From the NCBI GenBank assembly GCA_910575055.1, contig CAJTDC010000005.1, forward strand, positions 62,001-126,000: 64,000 bases of DNA. Direction: 5' to 3'. Positions 24,406 to 32,194 of the stretch are shown here, one piece after another (position 1 is the stretch's first letter; every line of letters begins with the position of its first letter). Origin of the DNA: Clostridia bacterium. Lineage in GTDB: Bacteria > Bacillota > Clostridia > Lachnospirales > Anaerotignaceae. Below the pieces are notes generated by a model. That model searched no databases. It saw only the letters and a list, made by a program, of their open reading frames with translations, and had not been told where the DNA came from. Both the position numbers and the translations under genes were made by a program.

Positions 24406-26874
24406 TATCTGCTTCGGCAGCCACTCCCACAGTCTCATGTCCTCCTGCCCAAGCGACCACATACACATCCCCCGCAGCTTCCAGCGGTACGCCGCCTGGT
24501 TCGCCCAATAGATGAGAGAGTCCACGTCCTGGTAATAGAGGATGGAGAAACCGTCCGCATCCCCAAGGAACAGACGGGAAATCCAGATATTGATGTCCTT
24601 CGGTATGACTTCCGCCGTGTAATTGTTCCCGCAGGACAGTTCCATCAAATCTGAGTGGAAAAAATCATAATCCATGGAAATGTCCTCGCTGCGGGTAGAG
24701 CTTTCCTCCACATCGGAAGTCAGCGTGAACACCTGGAATTCCTCATCCCATACCGCACTGCTCCTGCTGATCCGGCCGAAGGACTTAAAACCGCCGTCCG
24801 GCATCCGCACATCGAACCGCTCATACGGCTCATAGGTCCATGCATCCCCAAGCCTCATCAGTTCGCAGACGGTCCGCTTATCCGAGCGGTATCCGGCATA
24901 GCCGCCGGAAAAACCGCTGATTGCCGCCGTGAACCGCAGCGTATAGGAAGCGCCGGAATAGACACGCACCCGGTTCCCACGGATGCGCATCTCCACGGTG
25001 TACATCGCGGGATTCCCCCGCAGGTCAGCATTCGGTGTCCGGCTGATGGCCTGGCTGTAGCTGCCAAGGAGCGTGGAGCCTTTGTAAAGCTCCACCCGTT
25101 GCGTATCGATATTTAAGCAGCAGAACACATCCCCGCAGAACACCCCCGCCTTGCCGCTGCCGTCTGCCGGGAACGCCAACCTTGCCCGCAGATGCAGTTC
25201 CTTGAAGCCGCTGTACTTCCATGCAAGCTGCCCGCTCCCCTCAAGCTGTGAATACGGCCGGTTCTCATAGCCCTCCCGCCACACCTGCCACTTGCCGGAG
25301 AGCGTCGTCCAGTAGGTTTCCGGCAGGGGATTTTCGTCACGGAAGTCCTCATACCAGATGAGTGCAGAATCCGGCTTCCTGCGGAGCATTTCCAGCGTCA
25401 GCTTGAAGCCTTTGTCCGGCTGTGCCATGTTCCCGTCCACATCTTTAAATTTCCGCGGCGCAAGCGTATAGATGGCAGAGCCGGCGCTTGGTTCTTCAGA
25501 AAAGGACTGACAGACACGGAAGCCGTAAAACTGCACACCCTTCACATCCACCGAAACCGTGACGGTATGCGTCCCTGCGGAAAGCTGTATATTTTCCGCA
25601 AGGGAAATCCAGAAGGTAGCCCTCCAGTACGGCCACCACAGACGGCTTTCCGTGAAATGCTTCCTGCTCCCGTCAATGGAGATATATATCCCATTTTTAT
25701 CCCAGAAGGGGAAGCACAAGCGCACGGCAATATCATAAGTCCCTGCTGTAGATACGGAAAATTTATAAGAGGCGGAGCCGTTATCCCCCATTGTCACCAT
25801 GCCCTCCGACACGGACACGATGCCGGAATAGCTGTCCGGGCTTCCGCCGCTGCGGTCAACAATGATGTTTTCAAATTCCGTCTTCTGCTCCTTGCCGTAG
25901 GCGGTCAGGTAATGCCTGCGGTTGTATGTGCCGGAAAGCAGCGGATAATCATAGGAAACCGCATCCCGCCCCTCCATGTAGTCGTACACATGGGGAAGTG
26001 CCCACGGCACCTTGTCGTAGTCGTCCCAATAAGCCACAATGGGGATGAAGGGCTGCGGCGGCTTGTCGTCCGTGAAGTTGTAGCCGCCCTTTATCCAGAG
26101 CTGCGCCGCATAGTAAGTGTTGGAAGTCCCCCGGTAGGTCACGCCCATGTTCTTTGGCGTGTCGTGTATCCGCCAGTTCCACCCGTAAGCGGGCATCCCC
26201 AGGAACACCTTATCCGGGTCCATGACCTTCACGGCGTAATCATAGATGCCCTCCAGCCAGGAACGCGGGGAAACCGGCCCCGGTGCGCTGCCCGCCCATG
26301 CCATGCCGTAGCTCATGATGGAGGCCGTGTCGCAGTAATTGTTGAGGTCGCCGTAGATGCACCAGTTCTCGCCGCCCACAGAGCCATTGATGCTGTCCAT
26401 CCCCGGCAGGCAGATGTTCATCAGCTTTGCCGGATTATAGGATTTCACGGTATTGTAGATATTGCGGAACATGGTCGTGGACTTCGCCGCTGTGGAGTAA
26501 TCGTCCCCTTTTTCCAGGTCGATGTCCACGCCGTCGCACCAGGGGTATTTCTCCATGATCCGCACAAGCTCCGAGAGGAACTTATCCTGCGCCCCGCCCG
26601 TATTTTCCCGCAGCGCCTTGAAGATGCTGTTCGTGCCGTCGTTCGCCACGGTCAGCAGCCACTTGATGTGCGGCCATTTCCTGATATACGTCCGCATGGT
26701 GGAGCCTTCCGCAATGGAAACGCCGCTCTCATAGATTTCCCCAGTTGCCCGGACCTTGAATGAAAAAAGACCGATCTGGCTGATGCGGTCGCCGTAATCC
26801 CGGAGCGCCTGGTACATCCTCGTGTTACCCATGAACGTCCACACCATGATCTGTTTCCCTTTCAGTGTGTCCAT
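24403..26874 (-). CDS. tail-associated protein with GH18 glycosidase domain
   Basis: 823 aa from the ATG at 26874 (AAGGAGGG upstream). Residues ~10-330 are a GH18 chitinase-type barrel with the catalytic DGVDIDLE motif near residue 115 and MSYGMAW, MPAYGWNW strand motifs. The middle (~370-460) is a carbohydrate-binding-like beta domain; the C-terminal ~350 residues are repetitive beta structure without a clear family. It is the most distal tail gene, so it probably acts at the tail tip on cell-wall or capsule glycans. Start overlap with cassette B at its 3' end is only 3 nt. Confidence 0.85.
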   Translation of the reverse strand: MDTLKGKQIMVWTFMGNTRMYQALRDYGDRISQIGLFSFKVRATGEIYESGVSIAEGSTMRTYIRKWPHIKWLLTVANDGTNSIFKALRENTGGAQDKFLSELVRIMEKYPWCDGVDIDLEKGDDYSTAAKSTTMFRNIYNTVKSYNPAKLMNICLPGMDSINGSVGGENWCIYGDLNNYCDTASIMSYGMAWAGSAPGPVSPRSWLEGIYDYAVKVMDPDKVFLGMPAYGWNWRIHDTPKNMGVTYRGTSNTYYAAQLWIKGGYNFTDDKPPQPFIPIVAYWDDYDKVPWALPHVYDYMEGRDAVSYDYPLLSGTYNRRHYLTAYGKEQKTEFENIIVDRSGGSPDSYSGIVSVSEGMVTMGDNGSASYKFSVSTAGTYDIAVRLCFPFWDKNGIYISIDGSRKHFTESRLWWPYWRATFWISLAENIQLSAGTHTVTVSVDVKGVQFYGFRVCQSFSEEPSAGSAIYTLAPRKFKDVDGNMAQPDKGFKLTLEMLRRKPDSALIWYEDFRDENPLPETYWTTLSGKWQVWREGYENRPYSQLEGSGQLAWKYSGFKELHLRARLAFPADGSGKAGVFCGDVFCCLNIDTQRVELYKGSTLLGSYSQAISRTPNADLRGNPAMYTVEMRIRGNRVRVYSGASYTLRFTAAISGFSGGYAGYRSDKRTVCELMRLGDAWTYEPYERFDVRMPDGGFKSFGRISRSSAVWDEEFQVFTLTSDVEESSTRSEDISMDYDFFHSDLMELSCGNNYTAEVIPKDINIWISRLFLGDADGFSILYYQDVDSLIYWANQAAYRWKLRGMCMWSLGQEDMRLWEWLPKQI

Positions 26875-26974
26875 GCAATCCCTCCTTAAAATTGGGCGGA
26901 AAAAAGCGCCTGTTTCCAGACGCTTTTCATACATACCTTCTATATTAGATTTTCAAAAAACAGTGCCGTTTTGG

Positions 26975-27307
26975 TTACTCCCTGTTATTTTCTCCCCAGA
27001 CACATAACTGATCCAAAACATCCATCAGGGACCTGCCCCTGTCACTCAGGCTGTATTCCACCTTCGGGGGTATCTGCGGGTATTCTTTTCTGATAATAAG
27101 CCGGTCCGCCTCCAGTTCTTTCAGGTTGCCGCTGAGTGTTTTGTCTGACACATTTTTCAGATACCGTTTTAACTCGTTGAACCTGACAACGCCAAACTCC
27201 ATCAGGCAGTAAAGAATGACCATTTTGTGCTTGCCGGATATCAGGGACAGCGTATAACTGAATCCCGTATCCTCAAAATTCGCCTCGCCAATATAATTCT
27301 TTATCAT
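26975..27307 (-). CDS. HxlR-family transcriptional regulator
   Basis: 110 aa winged helix (LISGKHKMVILYCLMEFGVV, FNELKRYLKNVSDKTLSGNL, EYSLSDRGRSLMDVLDQLC). Divergent from the flavin reductase gene with a ~105-bp shared control region, the standard arrangement for HxlR regulators of redox or xenobiotic enzymes. A bacterial-type gene inside the phage tail module, hence a probable lysogenic-conversion moron. Confidence 0.92.
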   Translation of the reverse strand: MIKNYIGEANFEDTGFSYTLSLISGKHKMVILYCLMEFGVVRFNELKRYLKNVSDKTLSGNLKELEADRLIIRKEYPQIPPKVEYSLSDRGRSLMDVLDQLCVWGENNRE

Positions 27308-27331
27308 CTTACGCTTTCCTTTAAGATAGTA

Positions 27332-27360
27332 CTTGTTTTTTCCCCGTTACCTGCTACAAT
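27332..27360 (+). promoter_or_regulatory. promoter of the flavin reductase gene
   Basis: TTGTTT, 16-nt spacer, TACAAT in the divergent region, about 55 nt before the start codon. It is the only plus-strand promoter I see in the second prophage. Confidence 0.6.
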
Positions 27361-27413
27361 TATATGCACAGACGCTGGTTCTGTCAATCCCATATAGAAA
27401 CGAGGTAATCACA

Positions 27414-27980
27414 ATGAGAAAAAAACTCAGCATAACAGAAGGCATCTTCCCGATGCCGGTCTTAATGGTAGCAACCTACAACGAAGACGGCAGCGTGAAT
27501 GTCATGAACGCTGCCTGGGGCACCATGCAGGAAAGAGGCAATGTCGCCCTCAATCTGACAGAAACGCACAAGACCGTAAAGAACATCAAGGCAAGGGGCG
27601 CTTTTACGGTAAGCATCGCTGATGCAGCCCATGTGGTGGAAGCTGACTATTTCGGTGTTGAATCCGGCAACCGGGTTGCAGGCAAATTCGAGAACAGCGG
27701 CCTGACCGCAAGCAAGGCAGAAACCGTAGATGCCCCTGTCATCAACGAATTCCCCCTCTGTCTTGAATGTGAGTTTATTGAATACCAGGATGGGGAATAC
27801 GGATGCGGCGTCATCGGCAAAGTGGTAAATGTCACAGCAGACGAGAGTGTCATGTCCGGTGACAAAGTCGATATGTCCCTGGTAAACGCAATCGCCTTTG
27901 ATCCTTATACACATGGCTACTATAAGGTAACCGAAAGGGTAGGGGAAGCATTCAAAGACGGCCTACAGCTCAAAAAATAA
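27414..27980 (+). CDS. flavin reductase-like (FMN-binding split barrel) protein
   Basis: 188 aa from the ATG at 27414 (GAGG upstream). Blocks MPVLMVATYNEDGSVNVMNA, NLTETHKTVKNIKARGAFTV, DYFGVESGNRVAGKF and the C-terminal DPYTHGYYKV are typical of the flavin_reduct/DUF447-like family in Clostridia, which binds FMN and reduces flavins or small electrophiles. It is the only plus-strand gene of the second prophage and has its own regulator, promoter and terminator: an autonomous cargo unit between tail genes. Confidence 0.92.
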   Translation: MRKKLSITEGIFPMPVLMVATYNEDGSVNVMNAAWGTMQERGNVALNLTETHKTVKNIKARGAFTVSIADAAHVVEADYFGVESGNRVAGKFENSGLTASKAETVDAPVINEFPLCLECEFIEYQDGEYGCGVIGKVVNVTADESVMSGDKVDMSLVNAIAFDPYTHGYYKVTERVGEAFKDGLQLKK

Positions 27981-27993
27981 TATTAATGCACCG

Positions 27994-28028
27994 CAGGGGT
28001 TCCCAGAAATGGGGGCTCCTGTTTTGTT
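27994..28028 (+). terminator. terminator of the flavin reductase gene
   Basis: CAGGGGTTCCCA / TGGGGGCTCCTG stem (with G-T pairs in DNA notation) followed by TTTTGTTTC. Confidence 0.7.
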
Positions 28029-28079
28029 TCATTTTATTTCAGGAAGTCTGGTACTATGGAAAAGCAACAGAAACCCCTT

Positions 28080-28658
28080 TCAAAATGTCCCACCCCCTTC
28101 CTGCATCTCCTGTATCGTAAATAACAGCCTCGCCGTTTTCCCGCTCTCCAGCGTTACCTTGTGCTTGGAATCCCATGCGGCGCTGTACTGGTAAAAACCG
28201 TCTTTCTTAAATGCTGCGCCGTTCCGTGTACACTCCCTGCTTTCAGCAAGCAGTGCGATGTCATCCTCCGCTTTCACGGCCTCCGGGAACACCGCCCTCT
28301 GGCCGCCCACGCCCTGGGCAAGCCGCACCGTCCCCGCTGCCATATCCGACTTCGGATAGATGTGGATGTCTAATGGTGCAGAGGTCTTTCCCATATTGAA
28401 AAGAACCACCGTCTCCTCCGAACGCACCACGCCGTTGAACCACACAGGGGCTTTTATTTCCCCATTCTCCCGGAACTTCTGCAGGCAGGTTTCCGTGTGC
28501 GGAGCATAACCGCTTAACGCAGAGCCTTCCTGCAGTTGGAGATCGGTAAACCAGATACGCCCGGAGCAGTCGGCAATGGTGGGGATTACCGTCACGCTCA
28601 CGATACGCATATCCTTTTTCTTATTGACCACTTCCGCAAGCCGGACAAACTCAGCCAT
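28080..28658 (-). CDS. phage tail-region protein A
   Basis: 192 aa. N-terminal 40 residues (RIVSVTVIPTIADCSGRIWF, TDLQLQEGS) repeat the theme of the upstream 71-aa protein (SVTVRVCITDCTGEFYITDI), so the two are paralogous at this segment. The rest is beta-rich and unrecognised. Probably a minor tail or baseplate component, since it continues the operon after the tail endopeptidase-like gene. It overlaps the preceding gene by 8 nt. Confidence 0.7.
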   Translation of the reverse strand: MAEFVRLAEVVNKKKDMRIVSVTVIPTIADCSGRIWFTDLQLQEGSALSGYAPHTETCLQKFRENGEIKAPVWFNGVVRSEETVVLFNMGKTSAPLDIHIYPKSDMAAGTVRLAQGVGGQRAVFPEAVKAEDDIALLAESRECTRNGAAFKKDGFYQYSAAWDSKHKVTLESGKTARLLFTIQEMQEGGGTF

Positions 28659-28866
28659 CCAGCGTCCACCTCAGTTCCGAGGGATGCCCCACCCATCCCA
28701 TTGCCACCGGCCCGCCCTGCAGGAGGATGTCCGTGATGTAGAATTCGCCTGTGCAGTCTGTGATGCAGACGCGGACGGTGACGGATTTCAGCCGTTCAGA
28801 CGAGAAATTTTCCGGCGTAATCTTTGCTATCGTCCTTGAAAAATAAGCCACGCAAATCCCTCCCAT
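28651..28866 (-). CDS. short phage tail-region protein B
   Basis: 71 aa; MGGICVAYFSRTIAKITPEN then SVTVRVCITDCTGEFYITDI. The segment C-T/S-G-x-x-x-x-TD-x-x-LQ-x-G is shared with the downstream 192-aa protein. Its start and the tail gene stop overlap (TGATG). Unknown function, likely structural. Confidence 0.65.
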   Translation of the reverse strand: MGGICVAYFSRTIAKITPENFSSERLKSVTVRVCITDCTGEFYITDILLQGGPVAMGWVGHPSELRWTLDG

Positions 28867-31394
28867 CAGTACAAATCAATGAATCTTGACTCCGTGCTGC
28901 CGTCCTCATATTCCAGCACAATCTCAATGCCAACCTGCGAGTTGCCGCTCAGTTTCTTAAGGTTCTCGGACGCGATCTGCGCCGAGATGGTGTAGCTGTC
29001 CCGGTTAGCAGGATACACCGTCTGCGACAGGCTCTTGGTCATCCCCGCCACGCCTTCTGCCTTGAAAGAGGCTGTGCCGCTCGCCCCGTTTTCCCCGTCC
29101 GCCTCGAAGCCGGAGGACACCCAATAGGCAAGCCCGTCATCGGCGCGGGAATTTCTAAGGAGGTTGAACGGCACAAGCTCCGCGATGTCCTCGCTGGACA
29201 CCACGCTGACGCCCTCTAGGGAATCGGCGGCATTGTCCCACTTGCTCGTGGAGCTGCCCAGGTTCTTTAGCACCGTGGAAAGCTCCAGCACCGTATTCCA
29301 CGGCTCCTGCAGGTTGTATTCCCTCCGCACAATCCTCGTGGTGACCGAAAGCCCCAAATCCTTATCCTCCACCCGCACATAATCCCCAAGCTCCCACGCC
29401 TCATGCTCATATCCCGTCAGCACAGACAAATCCATGGCATTCAGTACATAAGAAACCGTCGGCCTGCAGTAATCCGCAAGCCTCATACGGGTAAATTCAA
29501 GCATCTGGTAAGGGTTCGTGAATGCGGAACAGTCCAGGGAAGATACACGCACCTCCTTGGAATAAGTGAAATCCTCCACATAGGGTTTCCCACCGTTGAT
29601 GCTGGCAAAGGTCATGCCGTCCGCGCCGACGGCATACAGCCTTGTGACAAGCCCCGTGGTGTCCACCGTCCGCTCGATGTCCTTCATGTTCTTCCCGTAC
29701 ATGAACAGCGCGCCGCTGTCCTTCCCATTTAAGGTAAGCAGATGCACCAGCCGATTCGGGCAGTCAAAGACTAAATCCCCTCCATGTAAATCCGCCACGT
29801 TGCGGAGAATGGAGAGCGCGTTCTTCTCCGTAGAAGTCCATGTGCGCTTCGTTGTGACCGTGACCGTCCCGACCTTCCACTCCGTGCCGGAAAGGGCGTA
29901 GGCCATGGCCGCATCCGCCGTCTCTGCGTCAAAGGCTTTCTCCTCCTTCCGGACGGAATAGGCAAGGTTGTAAAACTCCGCCTCGGCGTACACCTCCGTC
30001 ACGGCGTTGCCGGAGGCATCCTTGCTGTCCGTGACCGTGCGGATGGTGTACACGTCATCCACGATCTGGATTTTCTTCTCGTTGTCGATATACCTCCGCT
30101 TTTCATCGGCAAAGGGAATGGAGAAGGAAAGCGTATCCTCGCCGTTGACCTCGCCTGTCACGATGATGCCGTAGGCGTTTTCCAGCACCGCCTCCCACGC
30201 ACCGCTGCTGTCCAGAACCACAGGGCGGGCATAGCCGATTTTGTCATAAGGCGACTTCGGTATGTCAAAAATCTGAATGTCCGCCAGCTTCGGCGTCCTC
30301 GCCGTGTCCGCTGTCGTGAGCGTAACACGGAAACGGATGTAGGCACGGGCAGGGGACGGCATCTTCCCGTCCGCTCCCACCGCCGCCCAATCGCTCCAGC
30401 TAATGAGGTCGCTGCTCGTGGAGGTCTCCACAAGGGGAATGTCCGTCACGCCGGGGATGCACTCACTGGAAACAGACACCTTGCCCGCACCAGAAAGGCC
30501 GTATTCCACGGCTCGTGTATAAAGCACGCCGCTTTCCAGGTATGCACCGTTACTCCCCTTCCGCAGCGTCACGCCATCCGGAATAGAGAGGGCATCCACC
30601 GGTCCCGCAGTATCGCCGCCGTTGGCAAAAATTGTGGCACGGAAATAATCCGCCAAATTCTCTGCCGTAAGCTGCGAATCACAGTCTAAAAACCAGTCGT
30701 CAAAGCCTCCGGCGTACCAGTAGGAGCCGGCGTGCATCCCCATGATGAGGTCCGCCGTGCAGGAGCGGTTCAGCTCCCCCGTAAAGGACAGCGCCGCAGA
30801 AATCCACACCGCCCCGCTTCCCCGGTCGCCTACGACATACTGTGCCTTTTTATTGTCCGGCTCTATCACACAGGCAATAAAGTACCACCCGTTGTTCACA
30901 AAGGAAAAAGGCGGCGTCACCGACTCATCCAGTATCAGGGAGCCGGAGGAATTGTAGAGCATGATCCTTGGCTTTCCCCGGATGAGGGAGAGGTAGAAAA
31001 TCGGCTGCCCCGGCCCCTGCCTCGTATTAAAAATGGGCGTGTAAGTGTTGCCCACAGAATAAGTGGTGGGGTTCATCCAGCCTCCCACAATGATCCGCTC
31101 CCCAAGGCTCTGGAAGATGGAGCCGTCATTCGCGGCCTTCAGATAGATTTTCTCCGAAGCAGGGTTTGTAATGTTCATACGGAAATGCCGCCCCTTCTGC
31201 CCGTTGCGGAAGCCAGCGCTCGTACCCGACCAGCCGGAAACAAACATCTTCCTGTCCCTGCCGGAAGAATCAGCGAGCATGGTATCCGCATCTGGGGCGT
31301 TCTCATTGAAACGCCATAGTCCGTCCTTTGCATATTCCACTGGGAACTCTCCCGTGAAATCCGTCTGTGTATTTAAGACTGCCTGCAATCCCAT
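28866..31394 (-). CDS. tail endopeptidase/Tal-like protein with LamG domain
   Basis: 842 aa from the ATG at 31394 (GGAGG 8 nt upstream). Residues ~30-260 form a LamG/concanavalin-like beta sandwich (GLWRFNENAPDADTMLADSS, GGWMNPTTYSVGNT, DDWFLDCDSQLTAENLADYF). Residues ~370-720 resemble prophage tail proteins of the gp37/Tal group (GIIVTGEVNGEDTLSFSIPF, MKDIERTVDTTGLVTRLYAV, WELGDYVRVEDKDLGL). The C-terminus is another carbohydrate-binding-like beta domain. Expected at the tail tip, acting with Dit in host recognition. Confidence 0.88.
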   Translation of the reverse strand: MGLQAVLNTQTDFTGEFPVEYAKDGLWRFNENAPDADTMLADSSGRDRKMFVSGWSGTSAGFRNGQKGRHFRMNITNPASEKIYLKAANDGSIFQSLGERIIVGGWMNPTTYSVGNTYTPIFNTRQGPGQPIFYLSLIRGKPRIMLYNSSGSLILDESVTPPFSFVNNGWYFIACVIEPDNKKAQYVVGDRGSGAVWISAALSFTGELNRSCTADLIMGMHAGSYWYAGGFDDWFLDCDSQLTAENLADYFRATIFANGGDTAGPVDALSIPDGVTLRKGSNGAYLESGVLYTRAVEYGLSGAGKVSVSSECIPGVTDIPLVETSTSSDLISWSDWAAVGADGKMPSPARAYIRFRVTLTTADTARTPKLADIQIFDIPKSPYDKIGYARPVVLDSSGAWEAVLENAYGIIVTGEVNGEDTLSFSIPFADEKRRYIDNEKKIQIVDDVYTIRTVTDSKDASGNAVTEVYAEAEFYNLAYSVRKEEKAFDAETADAAMAYALSGTEWKVGTVTVTTKRTWTSTEKNALSILRNVADLHGGDLVFDCPNRLVHLLTLNGKDSGALFMYGKNMKDIERTVDTTGLVTRLYAVGADGMTFASINGGKPYVEDFTYSKEVRVSSLDCSAFTNPYQMLEFTRMRLADYCRPTVSYVLNAMDLSVLTGYEHEAWELGDYVRVEDKDLGLSVTTRIVRREYNLQEPWNTVLELSTVLKNLGSSTSKWDNAADSLEGVSVVSSEDIAELVPFNLLRNSRADDGLAYWVSSGFEADGENGASGTASFKAEGVAGMTKSLSQTVYPANRDSYTISAQIASENLKKLSGNSQVGIEIVLEYEDGSTESRFIDLY

Positions 31395-31399
31395 ATAAA

Positions 31400-32176
31400 T
31401 CACCTCCAGCGACTCTTTGCCTGTATTTCAAGTTCCGTAAATGCGGCGTTCGATGCCGCCACCTCCACCGTATTCAGCCCCGCTTCAAGCGTGGGGAAGT
31501 TCAGCTCTCCAATATATGGCAGGGCGTTGCGGAGCGTGTTCCCCTCCGCATCCTCCACCCATGCCGTCATTTTCGCTGTATCCGCCACCAGCGTTTCCGA
31601 AGCGGATAAAACCGCATTGGCAATCCTCAGCTCCGCCCCGTTTGTGGTGATGCTGATGTACCTGCCCGCCCCGGATGCCAGGACGCCTTTCAGCCGGTAC
31701 ACGGGATTGGAGTATAGGTTGCCAAGCCTCCGCCTCACCGTGTGGCTTCCCGCTTCCGTGATGGTAAAGACCTCATCCTCCGCAGCGTAGCCGAAGGGGT
31801 CAGGGCAGAAAAAGGCAAGGTCAAAGGCCGCCGCAAGCCGCACCACCCGCTCAAAGGTGACGCCGCTCTGAAGCCTTGCGTAATACACCCGCCCCGGCTC
31901 CGTGTCCAGTTTCAGCTCACACACGCCTTTGTCCGGGCTTAACCAGCTTACGATCTCATCCTTGCATTCCAGGAGCGCCGCCATCGTCCTTTTGGGAGGG
32001 ATGAAGCAGGAAATTTCTATCACCCGCTCGGAAAGGGATGCGCCAAGGTCAATGAGGCCGTCCCTTCCCGCCATGGAAATAGTGCGGTTTTTCAGTTCCG
32101 GCACCCGGTTCTCTTCCGTCATCCGGCTTGCGATGCCCATGCTCTTTGATGTGACGCCGTCAAAAGAAAATCCCAT
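31400..32176 (-). CDS. distal tail protein (Dit)
   Basis: 258 aa. N-terminal belt region (FSFDGVTSKSMGIASRM, MAGRDGLIDLGASLSERVIE, ISCFIPP) and C-terminal galectin-like region match siphovirus Dit proteins. Dit forms the hub joining tail tube and tip. It follows the tape measure gene, as in other siphoviruses. Confidence 0.92.
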   Translation of the reverse strand: MGFSFDGVTSKSMGIASRMTEENRVPELKNRTISMAGRDGLIDLGASLSERVIEISCFIPPKRTMAALLECKDEIVSWLSPDKGVCELKLDTEPGRVYYARLQSGVTFERVVRLAAAFDLAFFCPDPFGYAAEDEVFTITEAGSHTVRRRLGNLYSNPVYRLKGVLASGAGRYISITTNGAELRIANAVLSASETLVADTAKMTAWVEDAEGNTLRNALPYIGELNFPTLEAGLNTVEVAASNAAFTELEIQAKSRWR

Positions 32177-32194
32177 CTGCCTGCCCCTCCCTTC

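Noticed and set aside
25567-26763. 398-codon plus-strand open frame opposite the GH18 tail gene
   Set aside because: Antisense shadow; the minus strand has the GH18 catalytic motif.
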